Below are positions 1 through 9,371 of a stretch of 64,000 bases of DNA, in pieces. The DNA lies in the NCBI RefSeq assembly GCF_008040165.1, contig NZ_VRUR01000003.1, positions 1 to 64,000 on the forward strand, read 5' to 3'. Below the pieces are notes generated by a model. The model was given only the letters and a program-made list of their open reading frames with translations. It was not told where the DNA came from and searched no databases. Each line of letters opens with the position of its first letter. Positions within the stretch are counted from its first letter, which is position 1. The stretch is from Flagellimonas hymeniacidonis (GTDB lineage: Bacteria; Bacteroidota; Bacteroidia; Flavobacteriales; Flavobacteriaceae). Position numbers and translations under genes: made by a program.

Positions 1-1
1 G

Positions 2-718
2 AACGAGATACAGGACCTGGAGGATGTAATTGGTCAGGACGCGAGCGCGGGCAACAATGCGATCACGAATTTGGCAGATCCAACCAATGCACAGGACGCG
101 GCGACGAAGGCCTATGTGGATGCTACCGCTGACGACGACATCACGGGAGTGAGCTTTGACGGCACGAGCGTGACGGTAGCGGAAGGGGCGACGAGTTTTT
201 CAGCGGACATTTCTGCTTTAGACGATTCAGCTGGTGTAGCAGCTAATGCAGCAGCAATAGCGGCTCATAATACGGCAGATGGTGATTTAAGCGATACGAA
301 CGAGATACAAGATTTAGAAGATGTAATTGGTCAGGACGCGAGCGCGGGCAACAATGCGATCACGGACCTTGCTGACCCTACCAATGCACAGGACGCGGCG
401 ACGAAGGCCTATGTGGATGCAACTGCTGATGATGATATCACGGGAGTGAGCTTTGACGGCACGAGCGTGACGGTGGCGGAAGGGGCTACGAGCTTCTCGG
501 CGAACCTCTCATCTTTGGAGGAATCGGCGGACATCACTGCGAACACGACCCTTATCAACAACCACATCGCGGCGGACGGTGACCTTAGCGATACGAACGA
601 GATACAGGACCTGGAGGATGTGATCGGAGAGGACGCGAGCGCGGGCAACAATGCGATCACGAATTTGGCAGATCCAACCAATGCACAGGACGCGGCGACG
701 AAGGCATATGTTGACAGT
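2..718 (+). repeat. 297-bp tandem coding repeats
   Basis: Two complete units and part of a third repeat with an exact 297-bp period (starts at 2, 299, 596) and stay in frame. Blocks of near identity, such as the DASAGNNAIT and TKAYVD segments, alternate with blocks that encode similar protein in AT-rich codons (about 204-325 and 421-440). The array continues past the left edge. Confidence 0.9.
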
Positions 719-1252
719 CAAATCACAGCTTCTAGTCAAACAATCGTCAGTGTAGATGCAGGCAATGAGATTACTGCAGGTGCTGATGGTGGAGCTTATT
801 ATAATCTATCGGATATAGATGTTGATGGTGATTTAGGTGTAGATCCTGATGGTCCAGGACCAGAAGTGGCAGGAATAAATGAAACAACAATTGAAGGAGC
901 GATTCAAGCAATAGCTCCTATTACTTCAAAAGCTGCGAGAATATTTTACCCACCATCAATTGCTGTAGATGCTTCAACAATAGGTGTTGGGACACCTGTA
1001 GATTTGTATCAAGAATATTTAGATCAGTTTGGAACGCCTGCTGTTGCCAGTGCAAATGCACCAGCATCTATACCGACATATGGCAGAACGGAATTATATT
1101 ATTATGTGACCTATGCAGATCCAGATGTTTTTGGGAATGGTACTGCAGTACAAAATATGTCAATAGACGCAAATGGAAATTTATCATTTGAAGTTTTTAA
1201 TCTGCCAGCAGATTACAATTCATTGATTAATGTAGTATTCGTAGTAAAATAA
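2..1252 (+). CDS. Repeat-built surface/fibre-like protein, 5' end missing
   Basis: The frame is open to the left edge, so the N-terminus lies outside the window. What remains is the end of a tandem array with a 99-residue (297-bp) period: the NEIQDLEDVIG segment starts at bases 2, 299 and 596. Each unit carries DPTNAQDAATKAYVD, a motif resembling those of phage tail-fibre and other fibrous trimeric proteins. A non-repetitive C-terminal domain of about 175 residues follows. No T9SS C-terminal sorting signal is obvious. It is followed by a T9SS type B cargo and a PorP/SprF protein, which suggests a cell-surface role. Repeat DNA is much richer in G+C than the C-terminal domain. Function is inferred only; the array could be far longer upstream. 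Confidence 0.8.
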   Translation, partial: NEIQDLEDVIGQDASAGNNAITNLADPTNAQDAATKAYVDATADDDITGVSFDGTSVTVAEGATSFSADISALDDSAGVAANAAAIAAHNTADGDLSDTNEIQDLEDVIGQDASAGNNAITDLADPTNAQDAATKAYVDATADDDITGVSFDGTSVTVAEGATSFSANLSSLEESADITANTTLINNHIAADGDLSDTNEIQDLEDVIGEDASAGNNAITNLADPTNAQDAATKAYVDSQITASSQTIVSVDAGNEITAGADGGAYYNLSDIDVDGDLGVDPDGPGPEVAGINETTIEGAIQAIAPITSKAARIFYPPSIAVDASTIGVGTPVDLYQEYLDQFGTPAVASANAPASIPTYGRTELYYYVTYADPDVFGNGTAVQNMSIDANGNLSFEVFNLPADYNSLINVVFVVK

Positions 1253-1270
1253 TAAAGACTAAGACAGATT

Positions 1271-3292
1271 TTGATATCATTTAACCTATATAAGTCTTTA
1301 TCCTTAGGAATATTTTTCCTGATTTTTGGGATGTATTCCTCGAATGCCCAGTTTTTACTTCGAGCTCCTTCGAGTGGTGGAGAGAACAACTATCAATGGT
1401 TCGAGGCTTCCGATACAGCTACTGTGTTAAGTACCGTTTCTTTTTACGAAGCAACGCAGCCAGGAGTATATTTTGCAACCTATGATGGTACACTGTGTGG
1501 GTCTAATGCCACAGGGTATTTCATTTTAACAGATTGCACAGCTCCAAATAATCAAGTTACCTTGGATATTACAGCAAGTATTCCTTCAGGAGCCACGGTA
1601 AGTTGGAGCCCCATATTAGGAGGAGACCAAACACGCCCCACAGTAACGAGTACTTTAAGTGTGGAGAGATATACAGCTACGATATCCAAGGCAGGAAATA
1701 CAAGTGAACTTCCTCGTTTTACAGTGGTATGTATGAGTCAAGCGGGAACTTTGGTTGATGATCTGGTAACTGTAAATGAAGATGATTCTGTTGTTGTTCC
1801 AGTATTTGCCAATGATACCGATGTAACTACAACAGGAAACCTTACCACTACAAATCCAGCTAATGGTACTGTTGGCATCAATGGCAATGGAACACCAAAC
1901 GACCCAACTGATGATATTGTAACCTATACACCTGACCCCAATTTCAATGGTACAGATACATTTGACTATACGGTATGTAATACATCTGGAGCTTGTAGTA
2001 CAGCAACTGTAACGGTTGATGTGCTTCCTATTGTAGATGCTTTTGACGATTCGGTGACAACGGAACAAGATATTTCAGTAGATATTGATGTTTTGGCAAA
2101 TGACAATGACTTGCCTGTTTCTGGTACTTTAACTACTACTACGCCTACTAATGGGACCATTATAATTAATGAAAATGCTACGTTGGGTAATCCATCAGAT
2201 GATTTTATAACCTATACGCCAAATCCAGGTTACTTAGGACCCGATGCTTTTGATTATACTATTTGTGATGGATCTGGGAATTGTAGTACAGCCACGGTTA
2301 CCATATTGGTGAATCCTCCTGGAATTAATTTAGATAGTGATAATGACGGTATTGTTGATAGTTTTGAAGACTTAAATTCCGATGGAGATAATGACCCATC
2401 AACAAACCCAACAGATACAGATGGTGATACCATTCCTGATTACCTTGATATTGACAGCGATGATGATGGAATCCCCGATAATATTGAAGCACAGACAACA
2501 ATAGGATATATAGCTCCTAGTTTAGTGGATGCCGATGATAATGGTTTGGACGATGCTTATGAAAATGGAGGTAATGTTGGATTGATTCCTGTTGATTCGG
2601 ATGTGGATGGGATTCCTGATTATGTAGATGATGACAGTGATAATGACAATGTACCCGACAGCATAGAGGGACATGATCAAGACCAGGATGGAATTGCTGA
2701 TGTAACATTCATTGGTTCAGATAAGGACAATGACGGTCTTGATGATGGTTTTGAGGGCGGTATAGCAATTGACATAGATGTAAATGATGAAATAAACGAC
2801 CCAACTACTGATTTAATTGATACCGATTTTGATGGTGTTCCAGATTATAGGGATGCGGATGATGATGATGATGGTATTGAAACTATAGATGAAGATTTGG
2901 ATCTGGATGGAAACTATGCCAATGATGACTCAGATGCAGATGGCATACCAAATTACCTTGATTCAGACCTAGATCAAAGCCAAGTAGACGATATTGATGT
3001 TATAAATGTAATAACTCCTAATGGAGATGGAATACACGATGTATTAACTATAAACAATTTAGAAAACTATCCAAACAACACAGTAAAAATTTATAACAGA
3101 TGGGGTGTGCTGGTATACGTGACCAAAGCATACAACACAATTGGAAATGTCTTTGACGGGACTTCCGAAGGAAGGGTAACAGTTGATCAGGACAACAAGC
3201 TCCCTGTAGGTACATATTTCTATATTATAGATTATGAAGACCTTAATGGGAATATGAGACAACTCTCAGGTTACCTATACATTAATAGATAA
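1271..3292 (+). CDS. T9SS type B cargo with cadherin-like and Ca-binding repeats
   Basis: 673 residues. An N-terminal signal peptide ends near SSNAQ (residue 27). An Ig-like stretch follows, then two tandem cadherin-like/Big_9-type domains (about 160-345, each with VNEDDS- or TEQDIS-type starts and TYTP.P...G.D.F.Y). Aspartate-rich thrombospondin type 3-like calcium-binding repeats (about 352-573, many DSDNDGI and DGIPD motifs) come next. The last ~95 residues match the gliding-motility-associated C-terminal domain (CHU_C/TIGR04131: TPNGDG, YNRWG, PVGTYFY), the signal for T9SS type B export. The start is a TTG; no ATG lies before the signal peptide. The gene sits 18 bp after the fibre-like gene and 13 bp before PorP/SprF. 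Ligand unknown. Confidence 0.9.
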   Translation: MISFNLYKSLSLGIFFLIFGMYSSNAQFLLRAPSSGGENNYQWFEASDTATVLSTVSFYEATQPGVYFATYDGTLCGSNATGYFILTDCTAPNNQVTLDITASIPSGATVSWSPILGGDQTRPTVTSTLSVERYTATISKAGNTSELPRFTVVCMSQAGTLVDDLVTVNEDDSVVVPVFANDTDVTTTGNLTTTNPANGTVGINGNGTPNDPTDDIVTYTPDPNFNGTDTFDYTVCNTSGACSTATVTVDVLPIVDAFDDSVTTEQDISVDIDVLANDNDLPVSGTLTTTTPTNGTIIINENATLGNPSDDFITYTPNPGYLGPDAFDYTICDGSGNCSTATVTILVNPPGINLDSDNDGIVDSFEDLNSDGDNDPSTNPTDTDGDTIPDYLDIDSDDDGIPDNIEAQTTIGYIAPSLVDADDNGLDDAYENGGNVGLIPVDSDVDGIPDYVDDDSDNDNVPDSIEGHDQDQDGIADVTFIGSDKDNDGLDDGFEGGIAIDIDVNDEINDPTTDLIDTDFDGVPDYRDADDDDDGIETIDEDLDLDGNYANDDSDADGIPNYLDSDLDQSQVDDIDVINVITPNGDGIHDVLTINNLENYPNNTVKIYNRWGVLVYVTKAYNTIGNVFDGTSEGRVTVDQDNKLPVGTYFYIIDYEDLNGNMRQLSGYLYINR

Positions 3293-3305
3293 AGTAAAGA
3301 TTACT

Positions 3306-4253
3306 GTGGATAAGAATACGATAAAGAAAAAAACACTCTTACACGTTTTTATGGTGCTATTGTGCTTTATAGGAGTTGTTCATGCCCAACAAGATGCACA
3401 ATACACGCAGTACATGTATAACACAGTTAGTGTTAACCCGGCATATGCTGGTTCCAGGGGACATTTAAGTATTGCAGCCCTTTATCGAAATCAATGGTTA
3501 GGGTTGGATGGCGCTCCAGAAACACAAACCCTTAATCTTCATACCCCAATGGGTTATAGAGGAGTAGGTTTGGGAATATCGATTGTCAATGATAAAATAG
3601 GACCTACCTCTGAAACCTATTTTGATGTTGATTTTTCATATACCATTCAAACATCATTCGATGCTAAATTGAGTTTTGGATTAAAGGCCAGTGCTCATAT
3701 GTTGGATATTAGGTATTCAGAATTGGATGAATTTGAAATTGACCCTCAATTGCAATCACAGCAGGATATTCAAAATAAATTTTCTCCTAATATTGGCGCC
3801 GGAATTTATTATCATACTGAACGTTTTTATACCGGACTTTCAGTACCAAGGTTGTTAGAAACAACTCATTTTGACGAGTCTTCAATTTCTACGGCCACAG
3901 AACAAATTAATTTGTATTTCATTACCGGTTATGTGTGGGACTTAAACCCTTTTCTCAAATTTAAACCAACCCTTCTAACTAAGGCGGTACAAGGAGCACC
4001 GATCCAGGTAGACCTTTCTGCCAATTTTATGTTTAATGAAAAATTTATTGGAGGCATAGCCTATCGTTGGGATGCGGCTTTTAGTGGACTTTTCGGTTTT
4101 AGGGTTTCGGACGAAATGTTTATTGGGCTTGCTTACGATCGTGAAACCACGGATTTAGGTGCTGCTACTTTTAATGATGGATCCTTTGAGGTTATTTTAA
4201 GATACGATTTTATAAAGAACATCGGTAATCTTAAATCTCCACGCTTCTTTTAA
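3306..4253 (+). CDS. PorP/SprF family type IX secretion outer-membrane protein
   Basis: 315 residues with a signal peptide ending at VVHAQQ, then the family hallmark QYTQYMYNTVSVNPAYAGSRG and a beta-strand-rich remainder ending in a typical YDFIKN segment. PorP/SprF proteins are outer-membrane beta-barrels that work with the T9SS and anchor or help secrete a particular large surface protein; many genomes carry one copy beside each CHU_C cargo, as here. The GTG start at 3306 gives a positively charged n-region (DKNTIKKK); ATG 3351 is possible but would shorten it. Probably co-transcribed with the two genes upstream. Confidence 0.92.
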   Translation: MDKNTIKKKTLLHVFMVLLCFIGVVHAQQDAQYTQYMYNTVSVNPAYAGSRGHLSIAALYRNQWLGLDGAPETQTLNLHTPMGYRGVGLGISIVNDKIGPTSETYFDVDFSYTIQTSFDAKLSFGLKASAHMLDIRYSELDEFEIDPQLQSQQDIQNKFSPNIGAGIYYHTERFYTGLSVPRLLETTHFDESSISTATEQINLYFITGYVWDLNPFLKFKPTLLTKAVQGAPIQVDLSANFMFNEKFIGGIAYRWDAAFSGLFGFRVSDEMFIGLAYDRETTDLGAATFNDGSFEVILRYDFIKNIGNLKSPRFF

Positions 4254-4325
4254 TTTTCCACAACTTTAGGAACATTTTAGACCAACGGTTTCTATATTTC
4301 ATGACAAACGTCATATTTTTACCCT

Positions 4326-4859
4326 ATGAAAGAGGAAAATGTGATATTGGTTAATGAGGCCGACGAGCCTATTGGACTAATGCCTAAAATGGAAGCCCAC
4401 GAGAAAGCAGTTCTTCATAGGGCTTTTTCAGTTTTTATTCTAAATGATAAAGGAGAGGCCATGCTACAACAGCGCGCCAAAGACAAATATCATTCTCCCT
4501 TACTTTGGACGAATACCTGCTGCAGTCATCAAAGAGATGGGGAAAGCAATATTGAGGCAGGAAAACGGAGACTCATGGAAGAAATGGGTTTCATTACAGA
4601 ACTTAATGAGTTGTTTTCATTTATTTATAAGGCCACTTTTGACAATGGACTAACAGAACATGAACTAGACCATGTTATGATTGGAACATTTAATGAAGCC
4701 CCAACCATAAATCCAGAAGAAGTTGAAGACTGGAAATGGATGCATCCTTCAGACATAAAAACTGATATTGCTAACAATCCAGATGAGTATACTGCGTGGT
4801 TCAAAATTATTTTTGAGCGATTTTATGATCACATTTCTGACAATAGCAATAAATCATGA
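4326..4859 (+). CDS. idi: Isopentenyl-diphosphate delta-isomerase, type I
   Basis: 177 residues, the usual length of bacterial type I Idi, a Nudix-fold enzyme. It interconverts IPP and DMAPP in isoprenoid synthesis. The catalytic cysteine motif TNTCCSH is at 62-68 (Cys66), the Nudix-like segment EAGKRRLMEEMG at 77-88, and the EHE metal/acid motif at 111-113. The product feeds carotenoids (crt genes at 51.8-54.5 kb), menaquinone and undecaprenyl lipids. The stop overlaps the next start by 4 bp (ATGA), indicating translational coupling with the PTPS-family gene. Confidence 0.95.
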   Translation: MKEENVILVNEADEPIGLMPKMEAHEKAVLHRAFSVFILNDKGEAMLQQRAKDKYHSPLLWTNTCCSHQRDGESNIEAGKRRLMEEMGFITELNELFSFIYKATFDNGLTEHELDHVMIGTFNEAPTINPEEVEDWKWMHPSDIKTDIANNPDEYTAWFKIIFERFYDHISDNSNKS

Positions 4860-5263
4860 TGGTAAAAGTTAGCAGAAAAGCCAATTTCAATGCAGCGCAT
4901 AGATTGTATCGACCCGATTGGAGCGATGAAAAAAATGATGCTGTTTTTGGTAAATGTAACAACCCAAACTACCATGGGCACAACTACGACCTAGTGGTAA
5001 GCGTGACTGGGGAGATTGATCAACAAACGGGCTTTGTAATGGACTTAAAAGTACTTAAAGGTCTTATAAAAGAACATGTTGAAGAAGCCTTAGATCATAA
5101 AAATCTTAATAAAGATGTTCCTGAATTTGAAGGTTTAAACCCTACTGCCGAAAACATTGCCGTAGTAATATGGAATAAGTTGAGACCACATATTGAAAAA
5201 ACAAAAACATTGGAGATAGTACTTTACGAAACACCTCGTAACTTTGTAACTTATTCTGGATAA
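4856..5263 (+). CDS. 6-pyruvoyl tetrahydropterin synthase/QueD family enzyme
   Basis: 135 residues. Zinc ligands are visible as His15 (FNAAHRL), His40 and His42 (YHGHNY), with the conserved cysteine Cys34 in GKCNNPNYHGH. The family acts on dihydroneopterin triphosphate, either as 6-carboxytetrahydropterin synthase for queuosine or as pyruvoyl-tetrahydropterin synthase. The Cys and the length fit both; no queC/queE neighbours are present to decide. The second codon is also ATG (4859), so the true start is one of two. It lies between idi and manA, in a likely operon. Confidence 0.9.
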   Translation: MMVKVSRKANFNAAHRLYRPDWSDEKNDAVFGKCNNPNYHGHNYDLVVSVTGEIDQQTGFVMDLKVLKGLIKEHVEEALDHKNLNKDVPEFEGLNPTAENIAVVIWNKLRPHIEKTKTLEIVLYETPRNFVTYSG

Positions 5264-5264
5264 A

Positions 5265-6233
5265 ATGGCTTTGTACCCACTAAAATTTAAACCAATCCTT
5301 AAAGAGCGTCTTTGGGGAGGAACAAAACTTAAAGACGTACTCGGAAAAGCCATTGATAGTGAAATCACAGGCGAGAGCTGGGAACTTTCAGGAGTAGAAG
5401 GAGCTATTTCTGAGGTTAGCAATGGTGCTTTACAAGGCACTTCGATTAACGATTTGATTCAGGAACAAGCAGTAACTTTGCTTGGAAAGAGTGTTGTGGA
5501 CAGATTTGGAAAAGATTTTCCTATCCTTATCAAATTCATTGATGCCAAACAAGACCTTTCTATACAATTGCACCCCAATGATGAATTGGCAAGAGAACGC
5601 CATAATTCCTTTGGAAAAACGGAAATGTGGTATGTTATGGATGCCGACCCGGGTGCTCAACTTATTGTAGGTTTCAATAAAGATGTTGAAAAAGCTGAGT
5701 ACGTTAAAAGTATTGAGACAGATACCCTTTTGGATTTAATGAACTATGAAGAAGTTACGGAAGGAGACACCTTTTTTATAAACACAGGGAAAATTCATGC
5801 TATTGGAGCTGGAGTGCTGTTGGCTGAGATTCAGCAAACATCAGATATCACCTATAGGGTTTTTGACTTTAATCGAAAAGACAAGAGCGGAAACCTAAGG
5901 GAATTGCATACCGAAATGGCTTTAGATGCTATAGATTATGCAAAAAAAGAGGATTTTAAAGTCAATTATTCAAAAGCTTCAGATTCGGTCAATACCATGG
6001 TAGATTGCCCATATTTTAAAACCAATTTCTTGGACTTGGCAAATGGGTTGAACCAAGATGTTTCTAGTAGGGATTCCTTCACTATTTATATGTGTGTGGG
6101 TGGTGAGGCTGAAATTGCAAATGATTGGGGAAGCACAAGAATAAAAAAAGGCGAAACTTTGTTGATAGCTGCTGAAAGTACATCAATCAGCATTACGACA
6201 AATGGAGCTAAACTTTTAGAAGTTACCATTTAA
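5265..6233 (+). CDS. manA: Mannose-6-phosphate isomerase, class I
   Basis: 322 residues, a short bacterial type I phosphomannose isomerase (cupin fold). It interconverts mannose-6-phosphate and fructose-6-phosphate for GDP-sugar and glycan synthesis. Zinc ligands of the family are visible: Gln101 and His103 in IQLHPND, Glu120 in KTEMWYV and His178 in GKIHAIGAG. ATG lies 1 bp after the preceding stop, so it is in the same operon as idi and the PTPS-family gene. No oddity seen. Confidence 0.93.
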   Translation: MALYPLKFKPILKERLWGGTKLKDVLGKAIDSEITGESWELSGVEGAISEVSNGALQGTSINDLIQEQAVTLLGKSVVDRFGKDFPILIKFIDAKQDLSIQLHPNDELARERHNSFGKTEMWYVMDADPGAQLIVGFNKDVEKAEYVKSIETDTLLDLMNYEEVTEGDTFFINTGKIHAIGAGVLLAEIQQTSDITYRVFDFNRKDKSGNLRELHTEMALDAIDYAKKEDFKVNYSKASDSVNTMVDCPYFKTNFLDLANGLNQDVSSRDSFTIYMCVGGEAEIANDWGSTRIKKGETLLIAAESTSISITTNGAKLLEVTI

Positions 6234-6236
6234 TAG

Positions 6237-6244
6237 TACATTTG
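6237..6244 (+). promoter_or_regulatory. -7 promoter box TACATTTG
   Basis: Exact match to the Bacteroidota -7 consensus TAnnTTTG, 13 bp before the ATG at 6258 and just after the manA stop. No clear -33 TTG at the expected distance. Confidence 0.5.
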
Positions 6245-6257
6245 AAAAAATAGCAAC

Positions 6258-6530
6258 ATGGCAAATATTCGTGATTTAAAGAAAGATGTCAATTTTGTTT
6301 TAGGAGACATCATAGAGGCGGTTTACATATGGGAAGCTGGTTCCAATAACAAAGATTCAGAAGAGGGTTCGGTAATCATTGACAAGGCCATTGCTGTTTT
6401 TGATGAACTTATGAGCAAGATTCATTCAAAGAATGTGGATAATGCTAAGGCCCATTTTAAAACCATCCGCGTTCAACTTGAAGAAAAAGCGACCGAATTG
6501 GTTGAAGAGCTGAATAAATTGGGGAGCTAG
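6258..6530 (+). CDS. Small conserved-looking helical protein, unknown function
   Basis: 90 residues, acidic and lysine-rich, predicted mostly alpha-helical (two long amphipathic helices, 1-50 and 55-90), without signal peptide or membrane segment, hence cytoplasmic. No domain is recognised with certainty. It begins MANIRDLKKDVNFVLGD and has its own -7 box at 6237, so it can be transcribed apart from manA. Its end is 3 bp from the end of a converging lipoprotein gene. Functional assignment is not possible from the sequence. Confidence 0.75.
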   Translation: MANIRDLKKDVNFVLGDIIEAVYIWEAGSNNKDSEEGSVIIDKAIAVFDELMSKIHSKNVDNAKAHFKTIRVQLEEKATELVEELNKLGS

Positions 6531-6533
6531 TTT

Positions 6534-7232
6534 TTATTTCTCTAAAAATGCTTTAAAGGCTTCACCATATTTGGAAGAAGCAACTTCTGGAGACAATGCT
6601 TTATAAACAGAATCCAAATATTTAGGATTTGCTTCTTTTGCTTCGGTAATCATCAAATACGGAGTAGCATAAGAATCCCCATTGTTGAGGCCAAAATTGA
6701 GTGCATAACGATACCTGTTCAACAGGTTATGGTTAATCAATTTTTGAATGGAATCTATGACCAAAGAATCTTGTTGAACTTCTGATGATATAACATGATT
6801 TAAGAGCTCAAGTTCCCTAATATTGAAATTGGACATCATGGATTTGAATTCTTCCAACTTTTCTTGACTTTTTGAGCCACTTATTTCTGGACTCATATCA
6901 AAGGTATTCCATGCGGTATTAATGGAAATAGTATCCCCAGGTTCTCCAAAAAAGGTAATACGATCGTTTACCTCGTTATTGTCTTTTTTGTCCAGATATA
7001 GATAAAAAACCTCTGGATCTTCTAGTTCATGGGTAAATTCAAAACTACCATCTCCTTCAATTTTCAAGGAATCCAAAACCACCAAAGAGGAGTCTTTAAA
7101 ATGCTGCAGGAACAGGCTTCCTTTTTTCAATCCCTTAATATTCCCCGAAACCGTCATCGTATTTTCAGTGTTGTCTACACATGAAAAAATGATCAATCCC
7201 AAAACCAATACAGATATTATCCTCTTCATCAT
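6534..7232 (-). CDS. DUF4369 lipoprotein
   Basis: 232 residues. The signal peptide ends in a lipobox with Cys18 (IIFSC), so it is an outer- or inner-membrane lipoprotein. After the Cys comes a DUF4369-type beta domain (VSGNIKGLKKGSLFLQ, then DSLKIEGDGSFEF and FFGEPGDTISI). In many Bacteroidota this domain precedes a thioredoxin/TlpA domain; here the C-terminal ~110 residues are helical and lack any CxxC, so it is a version without the redox domain. Role unknown, perhaps envelope stress or disulphide-related by family association only. It follows the DUF819 gene on the same strand. Confidence 0.8.
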   Translation of the reverse strand: MMKRIISVLVLGLIIFSCVDNTENTMTVSGNIKGLKKGSLFLQHFKDSSLVVLDSLKIEGDGSFEFTHELEDPEVFYLYLDKKDNNEVNDRITFFGEPGDTISINTAWNTFDMSPEISGSKSQEKLEEFKSMMSNFNIRELELLNHVISSEVQQDSLVIDSIQKLINHNLLNRYRYALNFGLNNGDSYATPYLMITEAKEANPKYLDSVYKALSPEVASSKYGEAFKAFLEK

Positions 7233-7273
7233 TAAAATTTAGCGTGGCAAATATCAATAAACTTCTGAAATAA

Positions 7274-8536
7274 TTAAACTTTAGAAGCCACTTCCATCAA
7301 TAAAGCACATAAATAAGCTCCAGCAGTGCCTACCACATAACCAAAAACGGCCAAAAGAATACCAACAGATGTTAATGATGGATGAAACTCTGCAGCGACA
7401 ACGGGAGCAGAAGCAGCACCACCAACATTGGCTTGACTACCCACGGCCAAGAAAAAGTAAGGTGCTTTAATTAGTTTAGCCACCAAAATCAAGAGGCCCG
7501 CATGTATGGAAATCCAAACCAAGCCGATTACAATTAATCCCGGATTCTCCAGTGCTCTGCTCAAATCCATTTTCATACCGATTGTGGCTACTAAGATATA
7601 GATGAAAATGCTCCCAATCTTACTGGCGCCCGCCCCTTCATAATTTTTGGCTTTGGTAAAGGAAAGCCCTATGCCAATTGCTGTGGCAAAAACTACCATC
7701 CAAAGGAATTTTGAGCTTAATGAAGAAAGTATTTTTTCTTTATTTCGGATAACCTCAAAATTGTTCTCTAGTAGTTCGGCAAAATGGTGCCCCAGAAAAT
7801 GAGCAATTCCAACTCCGGCAAATGCATATAAAAGCATCATCATAAAATCATGCAAACTGGTTACCCGGGCAATTTTTGCTGTATGGGTAGATACTTTTTC
7901 TTTTAATTTTTCAATAGAAGAGGAATCTGCTTTTAGCCATTTGTCAATTTTTTTTGTTTTACCAACACCCAATAAAAGTATGGCCATCCATAAATTTGCA
8001 ATTACAATGTCAACAATGACCATTTTGGTATATCCTTTTGGATTATATTGAAATACCTCAAGCATTGCCGCTTGATTGGCACTGCCACCAATCCAACTTC
8101 CCGCAATGGTAGCCAGACCTCTCCAGACAGCATCAAAATCATTGCCGCCAACCGTTTCCGGCGAAAAGATGGAAACAATTAAAATAGCCAAGGGCCCGCC
8201 TATTATTATTCCTGCACTACCAGTTAAAAACATGATCAATGCTTTGGAACCCAAATTCATGATTGCCTTTAAATCTATGCTCAACGTCATTAAAATAAGT
8301 GCAGCGGGTAATAAATACCTGCTTGCTACATAATATGTCTGAGATTGTTCTTCACTTACAATTCCCGTGCTAGCCAGAATTCCGGGCAGCAAATAGCACA
8401 TGAGGACCGTTGGGACAATACCGTAGAATTTTTTCCAAAATCCAGTTTTAATGGATGAAGTATAAAAAACAAAACCTAAACAAAGACAGAGAAGACCAAA
8501 GATTACGGTATCTTCAGTAATGGGTAGTTGGTTCAT
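7274..8536 (-). CDS. DUF819 family integral membrane protein
   Basis: 420 residues with about 10-12 hydrophobic segments and glycine-rich motifs (GGSANQAA near 170; SQANVGGAASAPVVAAEF near 380) that characterise the DUF819/YjcL family, predicted inner-membrane transporters of unknown substrate. A less hydrophobic loop at about 205-230 is rich in lysine and serine. It lies 36 bp after the HAD gene on the same strand and has its own -7 box (8559-8566). Transport function is a family-level inference. Confidence 0.85.
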   Translation of the reverse strand: MNQLPITEDTVIFGLLCLCLGFVFYTSSIKTGFWKKFYGIVPTVLMCYLLPGILASTGIVSEEQSQTYYVASRYLLPAALILMTLSIDLKAIMNLGSKALIMFLTGSAGIIIGGPLAILIVSIFSPETVGGNDFDAVWRGLATIAGSWIGGSANQAAMLEVFQYNPKGYTKMVIVDIVIANLWMAILLLGVGKTKKIDKWLKADSSSIEKLKEKVSTHTAKIARVTSLHDFMMMLLYAFAGVGIAHFLGHHFAELLENNFEVIRNKEKILSSLSSKFLWMVVFATAIGIGLSFTKAKNYEGAGASKIGSIFIYILVATIGMKMDLSRALENPGLIVIGLVWISIHAGLLILVAKLIKAPYFFLAVGSQANVGGAASAPVVAAEFHPSLTSVGILLAVFGYVVGTAGAYLCALLMEVASKV

Positions 8537-8558
8537 AAAGTTTAATTCGCAGTGTTTT

Positions 8559-8566
8559 CAAATATA
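8559..8566 (-). promoter_or_regulatory. -7 promoter box TATATTTG
   Basis: Exact TAnnTTTG on the minus strand in the 36-bp gap before the DUF819 gene; allows transcription independent of the HAD gene. No -33 element was seen. Confidence 0.45.
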
Positions 8567-8572
8567 GGAAAA

Positions 8573-9370
8573 TCAAAGATGGTCTTTGATAAATTGAGCT
8601 ACACCATGTTCCTTGTTGCTCAATGTTACCTTGTTGGCAACGCTTTTAACCTCATCCCTAGCATTTGCTACGGCTATTCCCACCCCCACATTTTGAAGCA
8701 TTTCAATATCATTGTAATTATCACCAAAAGCGATAACATCATTTAAGGATTCGTTGGGCTGTAGAAGTGCTTTTATTGCCTTTAATTTTGAAACGGATTT
8801 GGGTGCTACCTCAATCAAAGTATCATTGGAGCGGTAAAAACTCATTATTGAAGAAAAATCTTTTTGTAGTTCTGGGCTAATGGCATCTATGGTTGTTTTA
8901 GTGCCCATCAACATTACTTTATGTGGGCCTATTTTTGTTTTGCCCCATCGCTCCAAAGTTATGCTGGTAGGCTCCAAAATTGGATTTGCCTTTGTGTTGA
9001 ATACTTCTTTTTCCACGCGTTCTGATGATTGGCCAACACACCATTCATCTTTATGGTAAAGTCCAAGTTTGATATCGTAAGATTCAGCAAGGGTATTTAA
9101 TGCTTTTGTTTGCTCAGCAGAAATAATGGTAGAGCTTAATTCTTTATTTTTTTCCATGATTAAAGCTCCATTGTAACAGATAATGGGGTTTTCTTCAATC
9201 CCCATTCTCTTTTGTAGGTAGGTCATGGATTTTGGCATTCTTGCTGACACCAAAATAATTTTAAGCCGTTCTTTTATTCGATGTACTTCAGATATAGTAA
9301 AATCAGATACATTATTTTTTGTGGATAATAATGTGCCATCCAAATCGGAACAGAGTATTTTGAAATTCAT
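8573..9370 (-). CDS. Cof-type HAD hydrolase
   Basis: 265 residues, the normal size for HAD subfamily IIB (Cof). Motif I is CSDLDGTLLS with nucleophile Asp9 and acid Asp11; motif II is around LVSARMP; the C-terminal motif IV is IAFGDNYNDIEML. A C2B-type cap lies between. These enzymes dephosphorylate sugar phosphates, PLP, FMN-type or similar small molecules; the substrate cannot be told. The start is 1 bp after the stop of the DUF5916 gene, indicating an operon with it. Confidence 0.92.
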   Translation of the reverse strand: MNFKILCSDLDGTLLSTKNNVSDFTISEVHRIKERLKIILVSARMPKSMTYLQKRMGIEENPIICYNGALIMEKNKELSSTIISAEQTKALNTLAESYDIKLGLYHKDEWCVGQSSERVEKEVFNTKANPILEPTSITLERWGKTKIGPHKVMLMGTKTTIDAISPELQKDFSSIMSFYRSNDTLIEVAPKSVSKLKAIKALLQPNESLNDVIAFGDNYNDIEMLQNVGVGIAVANARDEVKSVANKVTLSNKEHGVAQFIKDHL

Positions 9371-9371
9371 C

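Noticed and set aside
2-718. Repeats as a possible CRISPR or intergenic array
   Set aside because: The 297-bp period is in frame, without short direct repeats or unique spacers; it is a protein repeat.
409-739. Two minus-strand open frames (409-681 and 509-739) in the repeat array
   Set aside because: They are shadows of the GC-rich repeats on the opposite strand; the plus-strand frame is continuous and repeats in phase.
1655-2068. Minus-strand 137-codon frame in the T9SS cargo gene
   Set aside because: It lies wholly within a gene with clear domains, with no promoter or domain of its own; the frame is a consequence of the aspartate-rich codons.
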